This document shows positions 17,717 to 25,084 of a DNA stretch of 64,000 bases, one piece after another. The notes under the pieces were generated by a model, which saw nothing but the letters and a program-made list of their open reading frames with translations, was not told where the DNA came from and made no database searches. The position numbers and the translations under genes were made by a program. Location: the NCBI RefSeq assembly GCF_020523795.1, contig NZ_JAJALI010000003.1:248001-312000 (forward strand). Reading direction: 5' to 3'. Position 1 is the first letter of the stretch, and each line of letters opens with the position of its first letter. Source of the DNA: Ancylobacter sp. Lp-2 (GTDB lineage Bacteria > Pseudomonadota > Alphaproteobacteria > Rhizobiales > Xanthobacteraceae).

Positions 17717-18997
17717 GTGAGCGTCCCTGCCCTCGCCACCGTCGAGCCTCCCCGCGAGCCGGAAAGGCCGGCCGCTCCCCTCCACGCCGCGCCGCAGGCC
17801 GCCCCGGTCGCCCCGCGTCCACGGGTCAATCTCCTGCTGATGGCGATGACCACCGCCGTCGGCACCTTCAGCATGCATGTCTTCGTGCCGGCCCTGCCGG
17901 CGGCGGCGGCGGCGCTGTCGGCGACGCCCTCGCAGATCCAGCTCACCGTCACGCTCTATCTGGTCGGCCTCGCCCTCGGCCAGATCGTGCACGGCCCGCT
18001 GTCGGACCGCTTCGGCCGCCGGCCGATCATCCTCGGCGGCATCGGCGTCTATCTGGTCGGCACCGTCGGCGCGCTGCTGGCACCGAGCCTGTCGACCCTG
18101 CTGGTGGCGCGGGTGCTGCAATCGGTGGGCAGCTGCGCCGGGCTGGTGATCGGCCGCGCCACCATCCGCGAGACCTCCTCGCCGCAGGGAGCGGCGGCGG
18201 CGCTCGCCGTGCTCGCCTCGGCGATCACCCTCTCTTCCGCCGTCGCGCCGCTGGTGGGCAGTTATCTTTCGCTGCTGCTCGGCTGGCGCATGCTGTTCGC
18301 GGTGCTGCTGGTCGCCGCCAGCGTGATCCTGCTGCTGCTCTACCGGCATTTTCCGGAAACCAATAAGGATCGCGGCGGATCGCTCAGCCTCTCCGGCATG
18401 GCGCGCGCCTATGGGCAATTGCTGCGCATGCCGGCCTTCATGGGCTATTCGCTGTGCGGCGCCGCCTGCACGGTGACCGCCTATGCCTTCTACGCCGCCC
18501 TGCCCTTCCTCGTCGCCGAGGAGCTGCCGCATGCCAGCCTCGGCATCGGCTTCATCTATCTGGCGGTGGTGGCCGGTTCGATCCTCGGCGCCCTCACCGC
18601 CCGGCAGGCCGCCCGCCGGATGAGCCTCGACGCGCTCGCTTTGTACGGAACGGCAGGCGCGACGCTGGCGGCCCTCGCCTTCCTCGCCGGCCGCATGGTC
18701 GCGCCGGACACGGTGGTGACGGTGGTCGCGCCGCTGTTCCTGATGACCTTTGCCGGCGGCTTCGCCAATCCGGGCGCGGCGACGCTGGCGATGAACGCCA
18801 ACCCGCATGCGGTCGGCACCGCCTCCAGCCTCTACGGCTTCATCCAGATGGCGGTCGGCGCCCTGGTGACGCTGTTCGTCGGCCTCATCGGCCACGATTC
18901 GCTGTCGGTCGGCGGCATCGTATCGGTGTCGATGCTCCTCGGCTTCGCCGGCCTCATGCTCGCCCGCCGCACCCGCGAGATCGACGACCCGGTCTGA
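17717..18997 (+). CDS. MFS drug-resistance transporter, Bcr/CflA family
   Basis: Inner-membrane proton-driven exporter with 12 predicted membrane segments in about 426 residues. Diagnostic MFS loop: GPLSDRFGRRPIILGG between segments 2 and 3; VLQSVGSCAGLVIGRATIRE matches the Bcr/CflA segment 4 region. The N-terminal 40 residues are proline/alanine-rich and cytoplasmic. A GTG (17717) is the best start; the frame is open upstream to 17507 but that part has no coding character. It ends on the base before the stop of the convergent SGNH gene, leaving no spacer. Substrate unknown. Confidence 0.88.
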   Translation: MSVPALATVEPPREPERPAAPLHAAPQAAPVAPRPRVNLLLMAMTTAVGTFSMHVFVPALPAAAAALSATPSQIQLTVTLYLVGLALGQIVHGPLSDRFGRRPIILGGIGVYLVGTVGALLAPSLSTLLVARVLQSVGSCAGLVIGRATIRETSSPQGAAAALAVLASAITLSSAVAPLVGSYLSLLLGWRMLFAVLLVAASVILLLLYRHFPETNKDRGGSLSLSGMARAYGQLLRMPAFMGYSLCGAACTVTAYAFYAALPFLVAEELPHASLGIGFIYLAVVAGSILGALTARQAARRMSLDALALYGTAGATLAALAFLAGRMVAPDTVVTVVAPLFLMTFAGGFANPGAATLAMNANPHAVGTASSLYGFIQMAVGALVTLFVGLIGHDSLSVGGIVSVSMLLGFAGLMLARRTREIDDPV

Positions 18998-20131
18998 TCA
19001 GGCGACCGCCGCCGGATCGCCGACCCTGGCCGCGACGACTTCCGGCGCCTCCGCGGGCGGCAAATACATCAGGTTGCTGACATAGGGGCCGCGGCCCTCA
19101 CCCCAGCCCGGCACCATGTTGTAGCGGTTGACCAGGAAGCGCTCGAAGCGCGGGATGTCGTCCCGCTCGATGGCGGTGAGCGTGACGCGCCGCGGCCCCT
19201 TGCGCGCCATGCCCGCCCATTTCTTCCATTCGAAGGTGAAGTTCTTGATGCGGAACTTGTCCGGCGTCTGCTTCAGCTCGGCATTGGCGGTGAAGAACAG
19301 CACCGGCGCCTCGCCTTCCTCCTCGACCAGCAACGGACGGGAATCCGCCGTCGACTGGAACGACAGGCAGATCAGCGGCCCCGGCAACTCGACGGCGAGG
19401 CCCTCGCCCGGCTTCAGCGCGCTCGCCTTCCGCACGAAACGGGTGTTCTCGAACGCGCGCACCTCGAGGCCGACCGGCATCTCGGTGATGCGATGGAGCT
19501 GCGCCCGGTCGAACACGTCGGCATGGCGCGGCGGCGGACAGGTGGACGAGGCCGGCAGCGGCTCCGTCGTCAGGTGATGGGCGACATAGCGGCTGAGAAG
19601 CGGGATGCCGTTCTCGAAATCGTAATGGGCATCGTCGCTGTAGTGCTGCTCGATGCGCGCCTGATCGTTCTCCAGCCTCTTGCGCAGATAGCCGTCGAAA
19701 TCCAGCAACCGCACATCGCGATGGCCTTTGTAGTGATTGACGATCTGCTTCATCCCGTCGCGGATGCGCGCCGTCTGCTCCTGCTTGCGCTCGGCCCGGC
19801 GCCCGAGCACGAGATGGAACACCTGCGCATCAGGACAGAGCCGCAGAATATGGCGCAGCAGGCCCTCATAGGCGCATTGCCACGTCTCGAACCCGTCCGG
19901 CGTCGCCAGGGAAAAATCGTTGATCGCGAACTCGACGACGACCTTGTCGAACGGCCCTAATCCATCGAGTTCCTTGAGGTTTTCCAGCCCGATCAGGCAA
20001 TTATTCGCGCCGACGCTGATATTGGTCAGCTTCGGGGCCTGGCGGCTCTTTTCCTTGATCCGTACGCAGGCCTGGCCGACATATCCCGGCGCCATGACGG
20101 AATTCGAGCCGCCGATCACCAGCAGTTTCAT
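18998..20131 (-). CDS. SGNH/GDSL-family hydrolase-like protein
   Basis: Protein of 377 residues with an SGNH hydrolase core: nucleophile block GGSNS (S9), GANN (N43-44), AIND (N71, D72), and the catalytic-dyad block SDDAHYD (D166, H169). The C-terminal half (about 215-370) is a separate beta-rich region I do not recognise. No signal peptide is seen, so it is probably cytoplasmic. Family members deacylate polysaccharides, lipids or capsule precursors; the substrate cannot be read. Its stop codon abuts that of the convergent MFS gene. Alternative: a polysaccharide biosynthesis accessory protein with a degenerate SGNH fold. Confidence 0.7.
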   Translation of the reverse strand: MKLLVIGGSNSVMAPGYVGQACVRIKEKSRQAPKLTNISVGANNCLIGLENLKELDGLGPFDKVVVEFAINDFSLATPDGFETWQCAYEGLLRHILRLCPDAQVFHLVLGRRAERKQEQTARIRDGMKQIVNHYKGHRDVRLLDFDGYLRKRLENDQARIEQHYSDDAHYDFENGIPLLSRYVAHHLTTEPLPASSTCPPPRHADVFDRAQLHRITEMPVGLEVRAFENTRFVRKASALKPGEGLAVELPGPLICLSFQSTADSRPLLVEEEGEAPVLFFTANAELKQTPDKFRIKNFTFEWKKWAGMARKGPRRVTLTAIERDDIPRFERFLVNRYNMVPGWGEGRGPYVSNLMYLPPAEAPEVVAARVGDPAAVA

Positions 20132-20280
20132 GAAAATGCCCCGGCCGTCGCGAAGAAACCGGGCGGATCATGCGGATCAACGTTCCCTTCCGCAAGCGGC
20201 GGGGCGGAAACGCTGCGGCAACGTCGGGCTTGGTCGAGCGAAAGCCGCCAGCCCGTGCCGCGAAAAGCCGAATCGCGAAA

Positions 20281-20589
20281 TCAGAACCTGTCGTGGTGCC
20301 GCCGGCTGCGCACGGGAACGCGGACGGGAACAGGGCGCGGCTGCAGCCGGCCGCCGCGCCCGCTCGTTTCCTCGCCGAGCAGCATCACCGCGAAGCCCAT
20401 CTGCAGGCTGGCGAAGGTGAGGCCGATGGCGGCGGTCAGCACCGCGACCGCGAGCGGGCCGGAAGGCGAACCGAACACAACGCGACCGAGGCCGGCCACG
20501 TCGAAGGCAAGAAGCGCCGCGATGAAGGGCACCGCGATGCCGAAGCCGATGAGGGCATGGCGGAAAAGGAAGCTGACGAGCCGAGGCAT
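20281..20589 (-). CDS. Small two-helix membrane protein, unknown function
   Basis: 102 residues: MPRLVSFLFRHALIGFGIAVPFIAALLAFD gives one membrane segment (about 12-31), a loop of about 14 residues, then a second (about 46-71), followed by a basic arginine-rich tail. I recognise the pattern from alphaproteobacterial hypothetical proteins but can assign no function. It lies between the SGNH gene and yciA, all on the minus strand but with over 100 bases between them. Confidence 0.65.
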   Translation of the reverse strand: MPRLVSFLFRHALIGFGIAVPFIAALLAFDVAGLGRVVFGSPSGPLAVAVLTAAIGLTFASLQMGFAVMLLGEETSGRGGRLQPRPVPVRVPVRSRRHHDRF

Positions 20590-20714
20590 GGTACACCGCC
20601 CTTCTGAACCGCCGCCGGTCGACGCCGTGCGGGCCGACGGCCGCTACTGGTTTAACGGATCATAAACCTTGTCGGCGCGGCTGCGAAGCCCTGTTTCCCG
20701 GCGGCCGAGACGCG

Positions 20715-21110
20715 TCAGGCGGGGCCGATCGGACGCGGCCGGCGATCGGCGTCGATCGCCACGAAGGTGAACGTCGCCTCGGTCACCTTGATCATCTCCT
20801 CGCCCTCGCGCTTGCGGCGCCAGGCTTCGATGCGGATCCTCAGCGAGGTGCGGCCGGTGGTGATCACGGTGCCGTAGAAGCTCACCTCGTCGCCCACCAG
20901 CACGGGGCTGAGGAACGTCATGGCCTCCACCGCCACCGTGGCGGCCCGCCCCTTGACCCGGCGGGTGGCGACGTTGCCGGCCGCGAGGTCCATATGCGCC
21001 ATCAGCCAGCCGCCGAAGATGTCGCCGGCCGGGTTGGTGTCGGCGGGCATGGCGATGGTGCGGATCACCGGGCTGTCGCCCGGCGGTTGCGGCGTGGTGT
21101 CTGTGTTCAT
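20715..21110 (-). CDS. yciA: Acyl-CoA thioesterase, YciA-type hotdog
   Basis: Hydrolyses acyl-CoA thioesters in the cytosol. 131 residues with the YciA signature NPAGDIFGGWLMAHMDLAAGNVA (catalytic aspartate at the helix start), the strand VAVEAMTFLSPVLVGDEVSFYG, and the C-terminal VTEATFTFVAID. The length and single hotdog domain match the YciA/acot family. No operon partner is evident. Confidence 0.9.
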   Translation of the reverse strand: MNTDTTPQPPGDSPVIRTIAMPADTNPAGDIFGGWLMAHMDLAAGNVATRRVKGRAATVAVEAMTFLSPVLVGDEVSFYGTVITTGRTSLRIRIEAWRRKREGEEMIKVTEATFTFVAIDADRRPRPIGPA

Positions 21111-21374
21111 CCGGCTGTGTCCCGAGGCGACGCATGGAAAGGCGGGAGCACGGAACGGCGAAGTCGGCAGTTCTGGAAATAGTAGAATAGTATCAGACTG
21201 CGACCGGGGCGGTGGCCGGGCAGTGGCCGGTGACGCGAGATTCGTGCGGCAGCGTCGCCTTCATCGGGCGCCTCGGCCCGGAATGGCGGATCGATCTGGT
21301 GCAGCGGCCATCGGGCGCGGTGCGGATATGATCAAATTTTAATCAGATAGCCCGGTTAGCGGGCACATAACGAA

Positions 21375-21405
21375 AGAGGGCCGGAACGCTGTGCGCCGGC
21401 CCTCT
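21375..21405 (-). terminator. Rho-independent terminator of the DUF2735 gene
   Basis: A 10-bp perfect stem (AGAGGGCCGG/CCGGCCCTCT) with an 11-base loop. Read on the minus strand it is followed by TTTCGTT, a short U-rich tail, 57 bases after the stop of the DUF2735 gene. The 21111-21374 stretch beyond it holds no gene that I can support. Confidence 0.65.
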
Positions 21406-21461
21406 CCGGGGTGTTGACCGTACCGAGTACGGACCATCATCGGGCAATGACAACACGCGCG

Positions 21462-21662
21462 TCACGACCGCTTGTTGGTGGGCTGATCCTGCTTGATCGC
21501 CTCTTCATGGTACCAACTGGCGTCAAACGCCACCGGCACGGGGCGGGGGGCGGCAACATTCGCGTCGAAGCGTTCGGTTTCGCGACGACCAGCAAGGCCG
21601 GCACGCCCACCCCGGGGGAACTCGTAGATCTTGGCGCTGCCGCCAATCGGACTGACATTCAT
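21462..21662 (-). CDS. DUF2735-type small protein
   Basis: 66-residue soluble protein: MNVSPIGGSAKIYEFPRGGRAGLAGRR is the conserved N-terminal core of the DUF2735 family (SAKIY-FP-GGRA), and the rest is polar with a conserved-looking ASWYHEEAIKQ near the end. Function unknown. As I recall, members sit next to glnII in many Hyphomicrobiales, as here, where glnII diverges from it across 495 bases. That suggests nitrogen-responsive expression or a role with glutamine synthetase. A GAGAAG-like ribosome site precedes the ATG. Confidence 0.8.
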   Translation of the reverse strand: MNVSPIGGSAKIYEFPRGGRAGLAGRRETERFDANVAAPRPVPVAFDASWYHEEAIKQDQPTNKRS

Positions 21663-22157
21663 CGTTTCTTCTCCTGTTTACACCGCGTCTACCGACACCG
21701 GCGGTCAACGATATATAGCACGCATTGCGCGGATATCGATCAGGATGCGTAAAAAAATATCAGTCATTGCATAATATTTGATCATAAGCCGGAATGCTCC
21801 GGCCATCGGCACTCCAGCTCCTACCTACGACACCTTTTGACATCAACGCATGGCAGGGCATTCCGTTCATTGCGAGACCCAAAAGCCCCGGCATGGACGG
21901 CAAGGCAGCGGCAGATCCCCGCCGCCACAGGCCTCGCCCGCCGCCGGCGCACCCACCTTCCTTGCGCGCCGCCGTGCGGCGAGACACTAGCCCGCCGACG
22001 CTCTCGTCGACGCGATCCGGACACGGGACACCGCCAGGAGGCGACACCATCGAACTGGCACGAATAATGCTACGAATTCGTTGGCCGTTGGCGGCCGGAC
22101 CCTCAACGGTCACTGGCAGCAACTTGGTTGGCGATGCCAGCTCATGAGAGACCCGAT
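21663..22157. other. Divergent 495-base intergenic region between the DUF2735 gene and glnII
   Basis: No coding frame here has convincing composition. The left 130 bases are AT-rich compared with the surroundings and probably hold the promoter of the DUF2735 gene. The right end carries the sigma-54 promoter of glnII. NtrC sites are expected but I could not identify one with confidence. Confidence 0.6.
22056..22071 (+). promoter_or_regulatory. Sigma-54 (RpoN) promoter of glnII
   Basis: TGGCACGAATAATGCT matches the -24/-12 consensus TGGCAC-N5-TTGCW with a single mismatch in the second element. The essential GG and GC are exactly 10 bases apart. It lies 86 bases upstream of the glnII ATG. Rhizobial glnII is known to be NtrC/sigma-54 dependent, so nitrogen limitation should activate this promoter. 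Confidence 0.85.
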
Positions 22158-23192
22158 ATGACGAAATACAAGCTCGAATACATCTGGCTGGACGGCTACA
22201 CGCCGGTCCCCAACCTGCGTGGCAAGACGCAGATCAAGGAATTCGATCACTTTCCGGCGCTCGAGGAGCTCCCGCTGTGGGGCTTCGATGGTTCCTCCAC
22301 CTTGCAGGCGGAAGGTCGCAGCTCGGACTGCGTGCTGAAGCCCGTCGCGGTGTATCCCGACCCGGCCCGCAAGAACGGCGTCCTGGTGATGTGCGAAGTC
22401 ATGATGCCGGACGGCGTCACCCCGCACTCGACCAATGCGCGCGCCACCATTCTTGACGACGAAGGCGCCTGGTTCGGCTTCGAGCAGGAATACTTCTTCT
22501 ACAAGGACGGCCGTCCGCTCGGCTTCCCCGAGCATGGCTATCCCGCGCCGCAGGGTCCCTACTACACCGGCGTCGGCTTCAAGAATGTCGGCGACGTTGC
22601 CCGCCAGATCGTGGAAGAGCATCTCGAGCTCTGCCTCGAGGCCGGCATCAACCACGAAGGCATCAACGCGGAAGTCGCGAAGGGCCAGTGGGAATTCCAG
22701 ATCTTCGGCAAGGGCTCCAAGAAGGCGGCCGACGAAGTGTGGATGGCCCGCTACCTGCTGCAGCGCCTCACCGAGAAGTACGGCATCGACATCGAGTGGC
22801 ACTGCAAGCCGCTCGGCGACACCGACTGGAACGGCTCGGGCATGCACTGCAACTTCTCGACGGAATATATGCGCACCGTCGGCGGCAAGGCCTATTTCGA
22901 GGCGATGATGGCGGCCTTCGAGAAGAATCTCGACGACCACATCTCCGTCTACGGCCCGGACAACCACCTGCGCCTGACCGGCAAGCACGAAACCGCGCCG
23001 TGGAACAAGTTCTCCTATGGCGTGGCCGACCGTGGCGCCTCGATCCGCGTGCCCCACTCGTTCGTCAAGAACGACTACAAGGGTTACCTTGAGGATCGCC
23101 GCCCGAACTCCCAGGGCGACCCCTATGCGATCGCTTCCCAGGTGCTGAAGACCATTTCGGAAGTCTCGACCTCCGCCTCCGCGGCGGCGTGA
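22158..23192 (+). CDS. glnII: Glutamine synthetase type II (GSII)
   Basis: ATP-dependent ligation of ammonia to glutamate; the eukaryote-like octa/decameric form found in rhizobia and relatives besides GlnA. 344 residues from MTKYKLEYIWLDGYTPVPNLRGKT. Type II motifs: LPLWGFDGSSTLQAEG, the glutamate ligands in FGFEQEYFFY, the substrate loop NHEGINAEVAKGQWEFQI, the DWNGSGMHCNFSTE segment and RGASIRVPHSF. An upstream ATG (22128) would add ten residues; 22158 follows a GAGAG ribosome site and fits the family. Expression should come from the sigma-54 promoter upstream, and the gene ends at a strong terminator, so it is monocistronic. Confidence 0.96.
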   Translation: MTKYKLEYIWLDGYTPVPNLRGKTQIKEFDHFPALEELPLWGFDGSSTLQAEGRSSDCVLKPVAVYPDPARKNGVLVMCEVMMPDGVTPHSTNARATILDDEGAWFGFEQEYFFYKDGRPLGFPEHGYPAPQGPYYTGVGFKNVGDVARQIVEEHLELCLEAGINHEGINAEVAKGQWEFQIFGKGSKKAADEVWMARYLLQRLTEKYGIDIEWHCKPLGDTDWNGSGMHCNFSTEYMRTVGGKAYFEAMMAAFEKNLDDHISVYGPDNHLRLTGKHETAPWNKFSYGVADRGASIRVPHSFVKNDYKGYLEDRRPNSQGDPYAIASQVLKTISEVSTSASAAA

Positions 23193-23241
23193 GCCTTTGC
23201 GGCGAAGCGGGCCAGGCTCGCTTCGCCGTCACACATCAAAG

Positions 23242-23273
23242 GCCCGGTACGCCCAACGGCGTGCCGGGCTTTT
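23242..23273 (+). terminator. Strong rho-independent terminator of glnII
   Basis: A 12-bp stem (GCCCGGTACGCC/GGCGTGCCGGGC with one G-U pair), CAAC loop, then TTTTGCGTTT. It begins 49 bases after the glnII stop. Confidence 0.9.
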
Positions 23274-23722
23274 GCGTTTCAGAGCGAGAGCGGTCACGGC
23301 GGGGCGAGAATGGCGGGGCCCCGCAGGATGTGCCCGGCACCGCCCCGCCGGGGTGCCGCCCCACGGCTCTGGCGAACCGGCATGGCAGCCGCGAGGCCCC
23401 GCAGGAAGCGGCCGGGCGAGCTTACAATTTCGCCGGCCGACACCTCGCCGATCCTTGGGTCTTGCCCCAGCCCCCCCGCGAGGCCTGCGGCGCCTCGAAA
23501 CACGGCGTAGCGCATGGCGCCATCGCGGATAGGGCGCCCCGATCGGCAACCGTCCGGGCGGGACGGCGTCATCGCCGCGATCGGCAGGACGACCGGCGAC
23601 CGGCGGCAAGGGAGCACCGGCAAGACGCAGGCCTCGATACCGTAGCCGACGGCAACGAGCGCGGACGCGACCGGCCTCGAACGCCGGTCGGCGCACGGGT
23701 CGGGACATAGCCGACGCCGAGG
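23274..23722. other. 449-base stretch with no supported gene
   Basis: Very GC-rich, with short overlapping open frames on both strands, none of which has a ribosome site, recognisable motif or domain. It could be the decayed 3' flank of a lost gene. I can assign nothing. Confidence 0.5.
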
Positions 23723-24349
23723 CTAGATGGACGGCGTCCAGAAGCTCGTCAGCGCCTCCGCGTCCGGCCGAGGGCGTTCGGGCGGCACGCTTGCGGCGGT
23801 GCCGAGATGCACGATGCCTGCGATTTTCTCGCCCTCGCGGGCACCGATCAGGGTGGCGGCCGCGGGATTGGTCGCCGCCCAGCCGGTCACCCACATCGCG
23901 CCGAAGCCGGAGGCCTGCGCCGCATGCAAGAGGTTCATGCACACCGCGCCGGCGGAAAGCTCCTGCTCGAACACCGGGATGGCGCAGTTGCGGTCGGGGC
24001 GGCTGATCACCACCACGGCCATCGGGGAGGCAAGGAACAGCCGCTCCATGATCCCGGCGAATTTCTCGCGCTTTGCCTCGTCCATCTGTGGATTGGCCAC
24101 GCGATAGAGCGGCGCAAGGCCGCGACCGAGCTCCGCCCGCGCCTCCCCGTCGATGACCACGAAGCGCCACGGCTCGCGCAGGCCATGGTCGGGCACTCGC
24201 AGCGCCAGGGCCAGCATGTGCCGCAGTTGCTCATGCGAAGGTGCCGGGGCGCTCAGCGCCGCCGGCGGCACAGAACGCCGGCGGGCCATGGCGGCAAGCA
24301 GTTGCGGCGCTGGCGGTACGAGCGCGGATTCGAGCGGAATGTCGGACAT
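23723..24349 (-). CDS. Nitroreductase family protein, YdjA-like
   Basis: FMN-dependent NAD(P)H oxidoreductase of 208 residues. YdjA-type features: ARRRSVPPAAL near the N-terminus (FMN phosphate contact), LALRVPDHGLREPWRFVVI, and the C-terminal GFGAMWVTGWAATNP with REGEKIAGIVHLGTA. Members reduce nitroaromatics or quinones and usually act as homodimers. The start MSDIPLES at 24349 is preferred to ATG 24370. It is isolated, divergent from the small acetyltransferase gene at 24605. Confidence 0.88.
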   Translation of the reverse strand: MSDIPLESALVPPAPQLLAAMARRRSVPPAALSAPAPSHEQLRHMLALALRVPDHGLREPWRFVVIDGEARAELGRGLAPLYRVANPQMDEAKREKFAGIMERLFLASPMAVVVISRPDRNCAIPVFEQELSAGAVCMNLLHAAQASGFGAMWVTGWAATNPAAATLIGAREGEKIAGIVHLGTAASVPPERPRPDAEALTSFWTPSI

Positions 24350-24604
24350 GGCAATCCTCCAGACTGGCACCGCGGGAACCCCGGCCGTCCGCGGAGGTTG
24401 ACGATGGAGCCGGCATAGCCCAGGCCTCCGGCCGGGTCAAAAGTCGCCGCCGGGAGCTGCCGGAAGCCCCGCCTCCACCGCCGTGCAAAGATTTCACGCT
24501 GCCGGGGGGCGACGGCGGATCGGTTTTGGTCGACAATATCCCATGCAGCGCCTACCAGATGCGGACAAATCCCGAAAACGGGCATAGCCTCCAAGGAGCA
24601 TGAG

Positions 24605-24925
24605 ATGAGCATGAACGGCGAAATCCCGGTCCGCGACAACCGCGCCAAGGACCGGTTCGAGATCGAGGTCGACGGGCATCTCGCCATCGCCCAGTACATA
24701 CTCGCGCCGGATCACATCATCTTCACCCACACCGAGGTGCCTCCGGAGCTCGGCGGTCGTGGTCTCGCGACCCGGCTGGTGGAAGCCGGCCTCGCCAGCG
24801 CCCGCGAACGGCATCTGTCGGTGATTCCGCGCTGCTCGGTGTTCGGCCGCTACATGATCAAGCACCCGGAGACCCACACTCTCATGGCGCCGGAAATCCG
24901 CGCCACGCTCGGCCTGCCGGTCTGA
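24605..24925 (+). CDS. Small GNAT-type N-acetyltransferase (YjdJ/NATD1-like)
   Basis: 106-residue single-domain protein of the yjdJ/NATD1 group. It opens with VRDNRAKDRFEIEVDGHLAIAQYIL and carries FTHTEVPPELGGRGLATRLVEAGLASARE, the acetyl-CoA-binding turn, then SVIPRCSVFGRYMIKHPE, whose cysteine is typical of this group. Substrate unknown. It follows a 255-base gap without other features, and an AAGGAG ribosome site precedes the ATG. Confidence 0.88.
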   Translation: MSMNGEIPVRDNRAKDRFEIEVDGHLAIAQYILAPDHIIFTHTEVPPELGGRGLATRLVEAGLASARERHLSVIPRCSVFGRYMIKHPETHTLMAPEIRATLGLPV

Positions 24926-25084
24926 TCGGTCACCCCATCGGCGTGGCGCCGGCGCATCACCCGCTGGGGAAAGTGCCGGCGCCAAACGCTTCATTAACGC
25001 TGATCTTCTATGCCTGAAGCCAGTTGAGTAGCGGGCCGCCATCGGCAGTCCGCCAAGGTTCCAGCGGCACAGGTTTGGCGGCTC

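Noticed and set aside
23274..23722. Possible gene or pseudogene after glnII
   Set aside because: Short frames on both strands lack ribosome sites, recognisable domains and consistent coding composition.
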